From Microbacterium yannicii (GTDB lineage Bacteria; Actinomycetota; Actinomycetes; Actinomycetales; Microbacteriaceae), in contig NZ_JAMXMB010000040.1 of NCBI RefSeq assembly GCF_024055635.1, positions 248,001-312,000 of the forward strand: a DNA stretch of 64,000 nucleotides. The letters run 5' to 3'. Of the stretch, positions 16,058-24,769 are shown piece by piece. Below the pieces are notes generated by a model. The model saw nothing but the letters and a program-made list of their open reading frames with translations. It was not told the origin of the DNA and ran no database searches. Positions within the stretch are counted from its first letter, which is position 1. Each line of letters opens with the position of its first letter. Both the position numbers and the translations under genes were made by a program.

Positions 16058-17437
16058 GTGTCCGCACCCGCGACCGACGCCCGCACCGCGCACGCCGCCG
16101 GCGTGCGACGGCTGCTCGAGAGCTACTGGGCGCTGCCGCCGGACGCGCAGGTCCGGCTCGCCAAGCGCACCTCCAACCTGTTCCGTTCGCGTTCGGTGAC
16201 TGCCGCTCCCGGCCTGGACACGTCGGGGTTGACGGGAGTCATCCGCGTCGATCCTGAGGGTCGCACGGCGGACGTCGCGGGCATGTGCACCTACGAGGAT
16301 CTCGTCGCCGCGACACTGCCGCACGGGCTGGCACCCCTCGTCGTACCGCAACTGAAGACGATCACACTCGGCGGCGCGGTCACGGGCCTGGGCATCGAGT
16401 CGACGTCATTCCGAAGCGGGCTGCCGCATGAATCAGTGCTCGAGATGGACATCCTCACCGGCGCAGGGGAGGTCATCACGGCATCCCCGAGCGAGCACGC
16501 CGACCTGTACCGGGCGTTTCCCAATTCCTACGGCACTCTCGGCTACGCGGTGCGTCTGCGCATCGAACTCGAGACGGTTCAGGCGTTCGTGACCCTCCGG
16601 CAGCTGCGCTTTCACACGATCGCCGATCTGATGGCGGCGATGGACCGCATCGTCGCAACGCGTCGGCTGGACGACGTTCCGGTGGACTATCTCGACGGTG
16701 TGGTGTTCAGCGCCGACGAGAGCTACCTGTGCGTCGGGACCCAGAGCTCCGCGCCCGGCCCGGTCAGCGACTACACGGGGCGACACATCTACTACCGGTC
16801 CATCCAGCACGACGACGCCGAGAAAGTCGACCGGCTCACCATCCACGACTACCTCTGGCGGTGGGACACCGACTGGTTCTGGTGCTCGGCGGCGTTCGGG
16901 GCGCAGTATCCCTTCGTCCGCCGCGTGTGGCCCCGGCGCTACCTCAGCAGCGCCACGTACAGCAGGCTCATGCGGCTGGAACGCCGATTCGACATCGGCG
17001 ATCGCCTCGAGAAGCTGCACGGCCGCCCCGCGCGCGAGCGCGTGATCCAGGACGTCGAAGTGCCGATCGCCCGGTGCGCCGAATTCGTCGACTGGTTCCT
17101 CGGGAACGTGCCGATCACCCCCATCTGGCTCTGTCCGCTGCGATTGCGCGACCATGACGCGTGGCCGCTCTACCCGCTGCATCCAGCCGAGACCTACGTC
17201 AACGTCGGCTTCTGGTCGACCGTTCCGGTCGGGGCGACGGAAGGCGAGACGAATCGGCTGATCGAGCGGAAGGTGCGCGACCTCGACGGGCATAAATCGC
17301 TGTACTCCGACGCGTTCTATTCGCGGGAGGACTTCGACTCGCTCTACGGCGGGGCGGACTATCGAGCGGCGAGAAGGCGGTACGACCCCGACGGGCGACT
17401 GCTCGACCTCTATCAGAAGGTTGTGCAACGACGATGA
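16058..17437 (+). CDS. tmsA: FAD-binding oxidoreductase, TmsA/BfaA-like (10-methylene reductase)
   Basis: A 459-residue flavoprotein of the DHCR24-like group. The FAD domain shows GVIRVDPEGRTADVAGMCTY, PQLKTITLGGAVTGLGIEST and PNSYGTLGYAVRLRIEL. It is followed, by ATGA overlap, by a cyclopropane-synthase-like methyltransferase. In mycobacteria and corynebacteria the same pair converts phospholipid oleate to 10-methylstearate: the methyltransferase makes 10-methylene and this enzyme reduces it. Function here is inferred from the pairing. Order (reductase first) and the absence of a tmsC-like third gene are worth noting. Start GTG with a leaderless -10. Confidence 0.8.
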   Translation: MSAPATDARTAHAAGVRRLLESYWALPPDAQVRLAKRTSNLFRSRSVTAAPGLDTSGLTGVIRVDPEGRTADVAGMCTYEDLVAATLPHGLAPLVVPQLKTITLGGAVTGLGIESTSFRSGLPHESVLEMDILTGAGEVITASPSEHADLYRAFPNSYGTLGYAVRLRIELETVQAFVTLRQLRFHTIADLMAAMDRIVATRRLDDVPVDYLDGVVFSADESYLCVGTQSSAPGPVSDYTGRHIYYRSIQHDDAEKVDRLTIHDYLWRWDTDWFWCSAAFGAQYPFVRRVWPRRYLSSATYSRLMRLERRFDIGDRLEKLHGRPARERVIQDVEVPIARCAEFVDWFLGNVPITPIWLCPLRLRDHDAWPLYPLHPAETYVNVGFWSTVPVGATEGETNRLIERKVRDLDGHKSLYSDAFYSREDFDSLYGGADYRAARRRYDPDGRLLDLYQKVVQRR

Positions 17438-18774
17438 CCACATCCAAGGAACAGGCGGATGCCTCGGCCGATGGCGACGCGGCCGGCACGGCCGACGCGG
17501 AGTCCCGAAAACTCACGCTCGCCGAGGTGCTTGAGATATTCACGGCGGGCCGGTTGCCGCTGCGCTTCACCGCGTATGACGGCAGCACCGCCGGTCCTCC
17601 CGACGCGGCCTTCACCCTTGACCTGAAGACACCCCGCGGCACGACGTATCTTGTCACCGGGTTCGGTGATCTCGGGCTCGCGCGCGCCTACATCGCCGGC
17701 GATCTCGACATCCGAGGTGTACACCCCGGCGACCCATACGAGCTGCTCAAGACGCTCGAGACCCTCGAGTTCCCGCGAGCATCGCCGCGGCTCATGGCCC
17801 GGATCGTCCGCTCGATCGGCGTCGAGCATCTGCGCCCGGTCTCGCCGCCGCCTCAGGAGGTGCCCCCGCGCTGGAGGCGCATCGCCGGTGGCCTGCGGCA
17901 CAGCAAGTCGCGCGATGCCGAGGCGATCCACCACCACTACGACGTCTCGAACATCTTCTACGAGTGGGTGCTGGGCCCGTCGATGACCTACACGTGCGCG
18001 TGCTACCCGCACCTCGACGCTTCGCTCGAGGAGGCACAGGAGAACAAGTACCGGCTCGTGTTCGAGAAGCTGCGGCTGAAGCCGGGCGACCGGCTGCTCG
18101 ACGTCGGCTGCGGCTGGGGCGGTATGGTGCGCTACGCCGCTCGTCGGGGCGTCCACGCCCTCGGAGTGACGCTGTCGCAGGAGCAGGCCGGGTGGGCGCA
18201 GCGCGCCATCGCCGACGAAGGGCTGGAGCACGCTGAGGTGCGGTACGGCGACTATCGCGACATCGCCGAGACCGGTTTCGACGCGGTGTCGTCGATCGGG
18301 CTGCTCGAGCACATCGGCGTGCGCAACTACCCGGCGTACTTCCGCTTCCTGTGCTCGCGGATACGCCCGGGAGGCCTGCTGCTCAACCACTGCATCACCC
18401 GCAGTGACAACAAGACCGAGCCCGCGGCGCGGGGGTTCATCGACCGCTACGTCTTCCCGGACGGCGAGCTGACCGGTTCCGGTCGTATCGTCACCGAGGC
18501 ACAGGATGCCGGGCTCGAAGTGCTGCACGAGGAGAACCTGCGCCCCCACTACGCACTGACGCTCCGTGACTGGTGCGCGAACCTCGTCGAGCACTGGGAC
18601 GAAGCGGTCACCGAGATCGGACTACCCGCTGCGAAGGTGTGGGGCCTCTACATGGCCGGATCACGGCTCGCCTTCGAATCGGGCGGGATCGAGCTGCACC
18701 ACGTTCTGGCCGTCAACTCCCGGGGGAACAGCGACGATGCCGACCTCCCGCTGCGGCCGTGGTGGACGCCATAG
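17434..18774 (+). CDS. tmsB: SAM-dependent fatty-acyl-phospholipid methyltransferase, TmsB/UfaA1-like
   Basis: A 446-residue protein of the cyclopropane-fatty-acyl-phospholipid synthase family. After an Ala/Asp-rich start and an N-terminal lipid-binding region (FTAYDGSTAGPPD, YIAGDLDIRGVHPGDPYELL) comes AIHHHYDVSNIFYEWVLG, then the SAM site LLDVGCGWGGMVRYAARRG and SIGLLEHIGVRNYPAYF. It should methylate a cis-unsaturated acyl chain in membrane lipid. Coupled to the FAD reductase by a 4-bp overlap, as expected for 10-methyl branched fatty acid synthesis; a plain cyclopropane synthase is the alternative. Confidence 0.86.
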   Translation: MTTSKEQADASADGDAAGTADAESRKLTLAEVLEIFTAGRLPLRFTAYDGSTAGPPDAAFTLDLKTPRGTTYLVTGFGDLGLARAYIAGDLDIRGVHPGDPYELLKTLETLEFPRASPRLMARIVRSIGVEHLRPVSPPPQEVPPRWRRIAGGLRHSKSRDAEAIHHHYDVSNIFYEWVLGPSMTYTCACYPHLDASLEEAQENKYRLVFEKLRLKPGDRLLDVGCGWGGMVRYAARRGVHALGVTLSQEQAGWAQRAIADEGLEHAEVRYGDYRDIAETGFDAVSSIGLLEHIGVRNYPAYFRFLCSRIRPGGLLLNHCITRSDNKTEPAARGFIDRYVFPDGELTGSGRIVTEAQDAGLEVLHEENLRPHYALTLRDWCANLVEHWDEAVTEIGLPAAKVWGLYMAGSRLAFESGGIELHHVLAVNSRGNSDDADLPLRPWWTP

Positions 18775-19472
18775 CGGCGCGCGGCCGGAGCCGCTGCGTT
18801 TTCATCACCCTCCGAACGTCCGGTGCTCCACGATCACGGCCCGGAGCCCGACGGCCGCGCCCGTGAGCGCGGGGCGCCGTGGCCGGGTCGTGCACGGGTG
18901 CACCTGCGTGCCTTGAGGATCACCATCCGGGCGACGAGCGGAAGTCCTTCCCGCAGCCGGCATACCGCCCGTGGCCAGTCGGCCAGCGGGCGGATGCCGG
19001 TGGCTCGCCGCACGACCGCCGGTCCGCGCTCGAGTTGAGCGTCGCAGTCCTTCTGCATCGGCTGCTAGGCGGCCGGCACCTCCTGCAGCGCTCGCACCTC
19101 GATTCGTCCCTGCAACGCTGTTGCAGCCCTGATCGTCCACTCCACCGCTGCGGCCTCGTCAGCCACCTCGATCTCCGATTCGTGCGTGCAGGCTAGCGCT
19201 CGTCAGCGATGCCGCGGTCGGGCTTGTTTGGAGTCCAGCAGTTGAGGCTCCGCAACCCGGCCCCCCACGGTAGAGGTACCGACCTCGGGAATGAGGGAGA
19301 TCGAGATCCAACGCACCGCACGGTAGTGCGGAGGGAAGCGGATTTCCGCGCGCAAGGAGATCGTGAACCAGCTATTCACCGATCGTTTGCATGGACGTCT
19401 CACGCTTTCCTTATCGTGGCGGCGTCGCGGATCGGCCGTTGCGCGACATCCTGCCGATGCATTGGAGCAGTC
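18775..19472. other. About 700 bp without a confident gene
   Basis: The right part carries several small inverted repeats: GAGGT-ACCG-ACCTC at 19273-19286, CCGCAC-GGTA-GTGCGG at 19316-19331 and GCGGA-TT-TCCGC at 19338-19349. They look regulatory for the phosphodiesterase gene at 19473. The left part contains a minus-strand frame broken by one stop (listed separately). Confidence 0.5.
18834..19166 (-). pseudogene. Possible decayed small gene
   Basis: On the minus strand a GTG at 19166 with GGAG upstream and a TAGCCT box at 19196-19191 opens a protein-like frame (VADEAAAVEWTIRAAT and on). It meets TAG at 19067-19065 after 33 residues. The same frame then continues from an ATG at 19058 for 74 residues (MQKDCDAQLERGPAVVRRAT, then ADWPRAVCRLREGLPLVARM). 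Reading through one stop would give a 110-residue protein. No family is recognised. It could also be two chance frames; GC-rich DNA makes that common. Confidence 0.25.
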
Positions 19473-20321
19473 GTGAAGATCGTTCAGCTGTCAGACACGC
19501 ACATCAGTCACCTCGGTGGGTCTCCCACCGACAACGCTGTGCGCATCGTCGAGTTCATCAATTCACTGGAGCCCGACTTTGTCGTCCACAGCGGAGACGT
19601 GACAATCCTCGACCCCGACGAGGACCGAGATCGTGTCGCGGCGCGTGAAGTACTCGCCGGGATCGCGGCACCGCTGCGCGTGCTTCCCGGCAATCACGAT
19701 GTGGGTGAGCCCGGCGAGAAGCCGTTCGGAGATCGCCCGGTCACGAGTGAGCGCGTCGCCGCGTTCCGTGCGCACTTCGGGGAGGATCGATTTCTCGAGG
19801 AAGTCGGCGACTGGGTCGTCATCGGAGTCAACAGCGAGCTCTTCGACTCAGGGCTGCCCGAAGAAGATGAGCAGTGGGACTGGATCGATGCTCTCCCCAC
19901 GCTCGCCGGGGCCCGGCCCGCCCTTTTCTTTACGCACAAGCCGGTGTGGGCGCTCACCCCAGAGCTGCAGGATCCACGCCTGTCGGTCGGACCGGCGTCG
20001 CTGCCCCGGCTCGAGGCAGCGCTGGCGGCACTCGACGTCCGTGGCTACGGCAGCGGGCACCTGCACCACTTTGCCCTTACGCACCGCGGCGGTGTCCCCG
20101 TCGTCTCGGCGCCCTCGACCGCGTTCGTGCATCGCAGCGCTGCGAGCGCCGACGTCGTCGGTCCGGGGCTCATCCAGCTCGGCGTGGTCGAGTACGTGAT
20201 CGACGAGAGAGGGGCGCTTCCGTTCTTCCGCGCGCCGCACGACCTCGTCGAGTTGGAATTCCTGCAGGTCGAGCAGGCTCGCCTCGCCCTGGATGCGATG
20301 GGTGTCGTCCTCCCCGCGTGA
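19473..20321 (+). CDS. Class III phosphodiesterase (calcineurin-like metallophosphoesterase)
   Basis: A 282-residue protein starting MKIVQLSDTHISHL (D8-x-H10). The other metal motifs are HSGDVTILD, LPGNHDVGE, FFTHKP and GSGHLHHF, in the order of the GpdQ/CpdA/Rv0805 group of dinuclear-metal phosphodiesterases. It lacks a signal peptide, so it acts in the cytoplasm on cyclic nucleotides or glycerophosphodiesters. GTG start with GGAG seven bases before it. Immediately followed by an RpiR regulator and the importer operon that contains a second enzyme of the same class. Confidence 0.85.
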   Translation: MKIVQLSDTHISHLGGSPTDNAVRIVEFINSLEPDFVVHSGDVTILDPDEDRDRVAAREVLAGIAAPLRVLPGNHDVGEPGEKPFGDRPVTSERVAAFRAHFGEDRFLEEVGDWVVIGVNSELFDSGLPEEDEQWDWIDALPTLAGARPALFFTHKPVWALTPELQDPRLSVGPASLPRLEAALAALDVRGYGSGHLHHFALTHRGGVPVVSAPSTAFVHRSAASADVVGPGLIQLGVVEYVIDERGALPFFRAPHDLVELEFLQVEQARLALDAMGVVLPA

Positions 20322-20345
20322 TCGCGGCGTGATAGACCCGACAGC

Positions 20346-21287
20346 ATGCAATCGCACGTTGCCGAACCGCCGCTCGGCGGAACCATCGACCACATCCTCT
20401 CCGTGCTGCCTTCGCTGATCCCGAGCGCCCAGCGGGTCGCCCGCATCTGCGCGGAGCGGCCTCAGGAAGTCGTCGACATGTCGGGCGCGGACCTCGCTGA
20501 GGCCGCCGGCACGTCGCCTGCGACGGTCAGCCGCACGAGTCAGGCGCTGGGCTTCCGCGGCTTCCAGCACATGCGGATGCTGCTTATTCGCGATCTCGGT
20601 GCGGCCGCGCAGGACGAGGAAGCGCGCCCCCAGGGCACCGAGGGCTGGCTGCTTACGCTCGCGGACGGTGCGGCCGGCCTCCTCCGCAGCTCGCTGGCCT
20701 CGGTCGATCCCGGGGCCTTCGACGCGGCTGCGGACGCCGTCGCGCGTGCGCCACGTGTGCTCGTGGTCGGCACCGGCGGATCGCATCCGGCAGCGCAGGC
20801 CGTGGCCGTGAACTTCATCATGAATGGGCGTTCGTGCGAGGCGCCCAGCGACGGAGTCGTGCAGCAGCTGACCGCGAGCGTGCTCGGGCCAGGCGACGTA
20901 TGCCTCGTGGTGAGCTCGAGTGGCGCGAACTCGGTCACCCTCGCGTCGGCCGCGGCGGCAGCGGATGCGGGCGCCACCGTGATCGGTGTGACGGGCTTCG
21001 CTCGCGCACCGATCGCCGAGCATGCAGATCTGCTGCTCGTCGGCGGCGCCCGGTTCCAGGCCTGGGACCGGGGCACACTCGGCAGCGGCCTCGTCCAGCT
21101 TCTCCTGCTCACGGCGCTTCAGATCGCAGTTGCGGAGCGGATGACGGATGCCGCGGAGAAGGCGAGGGCGGCCGTACGCGAAGAGGTGCTCGGCATCGTC
21201 GCCGAGGACATGCCCGCGGAGTCGGCGGAACCCGGGGGTGAGCCGGACGCCGCCATCGATGTTCGCGACGGCACCGCCGAACGTTGA
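20346..21287 (+). CDS. RpiR/MurR-family transcriptional regulator
   Basis: A 313-residue regulator. An N-terminal HTH_6 domain (about residues 20-90) has LAEAAGTSPATVSRTSQALG. The SIS sugar-phosphate-binding domain begins near residue 125, with RVLVVGTGGSHPAAQAVAVN and VCLVVSSSGANSVTL. RpiR proteins sense phosphorylated sugars, so the inducer is likely the imported or dephosphorylated product of the downstream operon. It sits 24 bp after the phosphodiesterase and 101 bp before the ABC ATPase; inverted repeats in that gap are likely operators. Confidence 0.88.
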   Translation: MQSHVAEPPLGGTIDHILSVLPSLIPSAQRVARICAERPQEVVDMSGADLAEAAGTSPATVSRTSQALGFRGFQHMRMLLIRDLGAAAQDEEARPQGTEGWLLTLADGAAGLLRSSLASVDPGAFDAAADAVARAPRVLVVGTGGSHPAAQAVAVNFIMNGRSCEAPSDGVVQQLTASVLGPGDVCLVVSSSGANSVTLASAAAAADAGATVIGVTGFARAPIAEHADLLLVGGARFQAWDRGTLGSGLVQLLLLTALQIAVAERMTDAAEKARAAVREEVLGIVAEDMPAESAEPGGEPDAAIDVRDGTAER

Positions 21288-21325
21288 CGCCGGGTTTGCC
21301 TGCAATTCACTTTCGCATCTTTGAA

Positions 21326-21387
21326 TCGCTAAGCAAGCGAATTTCGCGGGAGGGACCCGCGCGGTAAGTCGCTTGCAGAAAGCGACT
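21326..21387 (+). promoter_or_regulatory. Paired inverted repeats before the ABC operon (probable RpiR operators)
   Basis: Site 1: TCGCT-AAGCA-AGCGA at 21326-21340. Site 2: AGTCGCT-TGCAGAA-AGCGACT at 21367-21387, ending 1 nt before the ATG and covering the AGAAAG ribosome site. Both share TCGCT/AGCGA half-sites. A GCGGG/CCCGC repeat lies between them (21346-21360). Their centres are about 44 bp apart, suiting a tetrameric RpiR. No strong -10 was found. Confidence 0.6.
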
Positions 21388-21388
21388 C

Positions 21389-22591
21389 ATGGGCACGATC
21401 CAGCTTTCAGGCATCGGGCGCAGCTTCAAGAGCACCGCTGCCGTCCGCGACATCGACCTGACGATCGCGGACGGCGAGTTCGTCGTCCTGCTCGGACCGT
21501 CCGGTTGCGGCAAGACCACACTGCTGCGGATGATCGCCGGCCTGCTCGAACCGACGACGGGCCGCATCCTGCTCGACGGCGCCGACATCACCGAGCTGCC
21601 GTCGAAGAAGCGCGACCTCGCGATGGTCTTCCAGAGCTATGCGCTCTACCCGCACCTGAGTGTGCGGAAGAACCTGGCCTTTCCGCTGAAGGTCCAGCGG
21701 CTGGGCAAAGAGGAGATCCAGCGCCGGGTGCAGGACGTCGCCGATTCCCTCGAGATCGGTCACCTGCTCGACCGCAAGCCGAAAGAGCTGTCCGGCGGCC
21801 AGCGCCAGCGCGTCGCCGTCGGGCGCGCGCTGGTGCGCAACCCCAAGGCGTTCCTCATGGACGAGCCGCTGTCGAACCTCGATGCCAAGTTGCGCACGCA
21901 GACGCGCCACGAGCTGACCGCGCTGCACCGGAGCCTGAACGCCACCTTCGTCTACGTCACCCACGATCAGGTCGAGGCGATGACGATGGCGACCAAGATC
22001 GTCGTGCTGAATGCCGGCGCCATCGAGCAGTACGGCACACCGGAAGAGGTCTACGACCGCCCCGAGTCCGTGTTCGTTGCCGGCTTCCTCGGCAGCCCCG
22101 CGATGAACCTCCTCGACGCGCAGGTCATCGGCCGCGAAGGAATCGTGTCGCTGTCGGGCAAGGGACTGGCCGGCGACCTCTGGCCCGGCGACACCGGCGA
22201 CCTCGACGTCGTCGTCGGCGTCCGCCCCGAGCACCTCGAGATCGCCGCTCTGTCGGACAAGCGCGATGGGATCCTTCTCGACGGCACCGTCGAGATCGTC
22301 GAGAACCTCGGCGGGGAGCAGATCCTCACCTTCGCCACCGGCCCCTCCCGCATCCATATGCGGACATCCCGCGACGTTCACCTGTCGGTCGGCGAACAGC
22401 TCACTCTGCGCGCTGCCGCGGAGCACGTGCACCTCTTCGAGCGCGCCTCCGGTCGACGACTCGAATGGGTCGTCGACACCGCCGCCGAGGGCGACGACGG
22501 CTCCGTCGCGCGCGGGGGCGCCGAGCTCCCGGCCGAACACCCGTCTGCGGCATCCGTCGCCCGCCAGTCTGCACCGCTTGTCACCGCCTGA
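21389..22591 (+). CDS. ABC transporter ATP-binding protein, UgpC/MsmK type
   Basis: A 400-residue ATPase. Walker A GPSGCGKTTLL, Q-loop VFQSYALYPHLSV, signature LSGGQRQRVAVGRAL, Walker B FLMDEPLSNLDAK and switch His VTHDQVEAM are all intact. The C-terminal regulatory OB region has VVVGVRPEHLEI, as in carbohydrate and glycerol-3-phosphate importers. The last 50 residues are low-complexity. It is the first gene of the operon; its ribosome site lies within an inverted repeat, so regulator binding or a hairpin may also affect translation. Confidence 0.92.
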   Translation: MGTIQLSGIGRSFKSTAAVRDIDLTIADGEFVVLLGPSGCGKTTLLRMIAGLLEPTTGRILLDGADITELPSKKRDLAMVFQSYALYPHLSVRKNLAFPLKVQRLGKEEIQRRVQDVADSLEIGHLLDRKPKELSGGQRQRVAVGRALVRNPKAFLMDEPLSNLDAKLRTQTRHELTALHRSLNATFVYVTHDQVEAMTMATKIVVLNAGAIEQYGTPEEVYDRPESVFVAGFLGSPAMNLLDAQVIGREGIVSLSGKGLAGDLWPGDTGDLDVVVGVRPEHLEIAALSDKRDGILLDGTVEIVENLGGEQILTFATGPSRIHMRTSRDVHLSVGEQLTLRAAAEHVHLFERASGRRLEWVVDTAAEGDDGSVARGGAELPAEHPSAASVARQSAPLVTA

Positions 22592-22630
22592 CCCATACAT
22601 CCAGCCCACCCGAAATAGGAGAACCACGAC

Positions 22631-23983
22631 ATGAACACCCGCACCCGCCGCGTCGGGCTCGCGTCGCTCGCCGCGCTCAGCATCGCCGCCCTCAGCGGCT
22701 GCGCCGGAGCCGCTGCGACCGGCGCCGCCCCGGCTGCCGGCCTCGCCCAGCTCGACGACGACCAGAAGGTCGAGATCACGTTCGAGTCCTACAACCTCAG
22801 CAACGCCGGCATCTGGTCCGACACGATCAACAGCCTGCTCGACGAGTTCATGACGGAGCACCCGAACATCACGGTCGTCGGCCAGCCCAGCGACTCGGCG
22901 AGCGGCACCGCCGCGAGCGTGCAGAAGCAGGTGCTCGCCGGCGACCCACCCGACGTCGCACAGTTGACGTTCAACGAGCTCGACTTCGCGGCCACCACGC
23001 TCGGGGCTCAGAACCTCACGGCCCTCGTGGGCGAGGACGGCCTCGACGAGGAGTTCGGGGGAGAGTATCCGTATCACGAACGCGCCCGCACGCTTGCGGA
23101 CTGGGACGGCCAGACGTACGGCTTGCCCTACGTCTTCTCGACGCCCATCCTGTGGATCGACGAGGCGAAGTTCGAAGCGGCCGGCCTCGATCCGGCGACG
23201 GTCGACCTTTCGACATGGGATGCCGTGGCCTCGGCGGCCGAGCAGATCACGGCCTCGACCGGCGCGCCGTCGATGAGCGTCACGTGTGTGGTGACCGGCG
23301 GCAGCTGGTGCATGCAGGGTCTGTTCCGGTCCAACGACGCCCAGGTGCTGAGCGACGACCGCTCCACGATCGAGTTCGGCTCCGATTCGGCGATCGACAC
23401 GGTGCAGGTGTTCCGTGACATGTACGACGACGGCATCCTCACCAACGAGGACTCCACGTCGCAGTATGAGGCGTTCGCGCAGGGCAAGACAGCTATCCAC
23501 GTCAACACGTCGGCGCTGCAGGGCGCCTTCATGCAGGGCTCGCAGGCCGGCGGCTGGACGCTCGACGCCCGCCCGCTGCCCGCATTCGACGACCAGCCGG
23601 TCGTGCCGACCAATTCCGGTTCGTTCCTCGCGATGTTCGCGAGCGACCCAGCCAAGCAGGCGGCCGCCTGGGAGTTGATGCAGTGGATGACCAGCCCGCG
23701 GGCCTACGAGCTCATCTCGACCGAGATCGGCTATCTCCCGCTGCGGACGACCCTGACCGAGGAGGGTGGCCCGCTATACGACTGGGTGGAGAAGAACCCG
23801 CTGGTCAAGCCGAACCTCGCTCAGCTCGACGACCTCGAACCGTGGGTCTCGTATCCCGGTGACAGCTACGCACAGGTCGATCAGGTGCTGGCGACCGCCA
23901 TCGAGGAGTCGATCTTCTACGGTGCCGACGCGAAGGACGCGATGACGGATGCCGCTGACCGCGCCCAGGAGCTGATCAAATGA
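22631..23983 (+). CDS. Extracellular substrate-binding lipoprotein (UgpB-like)
   Basis: A 450-residue family 1 solute-binding protein. The signal peptide (MNTRTRRVGLASLAALS) ends in a lipobox LSGC with C24, so it is anchored to the outer face of the membrane. The binding domain follows (VEITFESYNLSNAGIWSD, then EFMTEHPNITVVGQP). A C-terminal hinge region carries SPRAYELISTEIGYLPLR, typical of UgpB/sugar binders. Two Cys residues in VTCVVTGGSWCMQG may form a disulfide. It delivers substrate to the two permeases downstream. ATGA overlap joins it to the phosphatase. Confidence 0.9.
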   Translation: MNTRTRRVGLASLAALSIAALSGCAGAAATGAAPAAGLAQLDDDQKVEITFESYNLSNAGIWSDTINSLLDEFMTEHPNITVVGQPSDSASGTAASVQKQVLAGDPPDVAQLTFNELDFAATTLGAQNLTALVGEDGLDEEFGGEYPYHERARTLADWDGQTYGLPYVFSTPILWIDEAKFEAAGLDPATVDLSTWDAVASAAEQITASTGAPSMSVTCVVTGGSWCMQGLFRSNDAQVLSDDRSTIEFGSDSAIDTVQVFRDMYDDGILTNEDSTSQYEAFAQGKTAIHVNTSALQGAFMQGSQAGGWTLDARPLPAFDDQPVVPTNSGSFLAMFASDPAKQAAAWELMQWMTSPRAYELISTEIGYLPLRTTLTEEGGPLYDWVEKNPLVKPNLAQLDDLEPWVSYPGDSYAQVDQVLATAIEESIFYGADAKDAMTDAADRAQELIK

Positions 23984-24744
23984 CCACCGCCGACGAGACC
24001 CTCGCCGAAGCGCCGGTGCGATTGCACACCGTGCCGGGCGTTTACAACCTGCGCGACACCGGCGGCTACCACGCCGCCGCCGGCACGACCCGCTGGGGCA
24101 AGCTCTTCCGCTCGGACGCACTGCACCGGATTGACGCTGCTGGGCGGGCCCGGCTCACCGAGCTCGGCATCGCGCACATCGTCGACCTGCGCGGCACCGA
24201 CGAGCGGCGCACGGCGCCGAGCCTGCTCGACGGGCTCGACGCACGGGTGCATCATCTGCCGGTCTTCGACGACGCGGCTCCGGCGGTGCAGGCGGGTGTC
24301 CCGATCGGGCTCGCGCCGATATACGACCACATGGTCGACGAGCGCGGCGCACACCTCGTCGCCGCCATCCGGGTGATCGCAGACGCCGCCGACGACGAGG
24401 CGGTGCTCGTCCACTGCACGGCGGGCAAGGACCGCACGGGACTCGTGGTCGCGTTCGCCCTGCGCGCCGTCGGCGTCGATCGCGACGAGGTCGTGGCCGA
24501 TTACGCGCAGACGTCGGACAACCTGCGCGGGGAGTGGGCCGACGCCATGCTGCGCACCTTCCAGGACCGAGGTCACCACCTCACCCCCGAGATCGTCGAA
24601 CTCGTTACCGCGAGCCCAGCCCCGATCATGACCGCACTGCTGGATCGCATCGAGCGCGAGCACGGTTCAGTCGCTGCCTACCTGCGGGCGCAGGGACTCA
24701 CCGCCGCCGAACTCGAGCGTCTCACCGGCGCACTCATCGACTGA
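23980..24744 (+). CDS. Protein-tyrosine/phosphoinositide-type phosphatase, PtpB-like
   Basis: A 254-residue Tyr_phosphatase3-family enzyme. The start region VPGVYNLRDTGGY, the FRSDALHRI block, IVDLRGTDERR and the P-loop HCTAGKDRTG (C146, K150, D151, R152) all match mycobacterial PtpB, whose relatives act on phosphotyrosine, phosphoserine and phosphoinositides. No signal peptide. It is translationally coupled (ATGA) to the binding protein and lies inside the transporter operon, so its real substrate is probably an imported small phosphate ester rather than a protein (inference). Confidence 0.88.
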   Translation: MTTADETLAEAPVRLHTVPGVYNLRDTGGYHAAAGTTRWGKLFRSDALHRIDAAGRARLTELGIAHIVDLRGTDERRTAPSLLDGLDARVHHLPVFDDAAPAVQAGVPIGLAPIYDHMVDERGAHLVAAIRVIADAADDEAVLVHCTAGKDRTGLVVAFALRAVGVDRDEVVADYAQTSDNLRGEWADAMLRTFQDRGHHLTPEIVELVTASPAPIMTALLDRIEREHGSVAAYLRAQGLTAAELERLTGALID

Positions 24745-24769
24745 CACACCATCCCGAACGGAGAATCCC

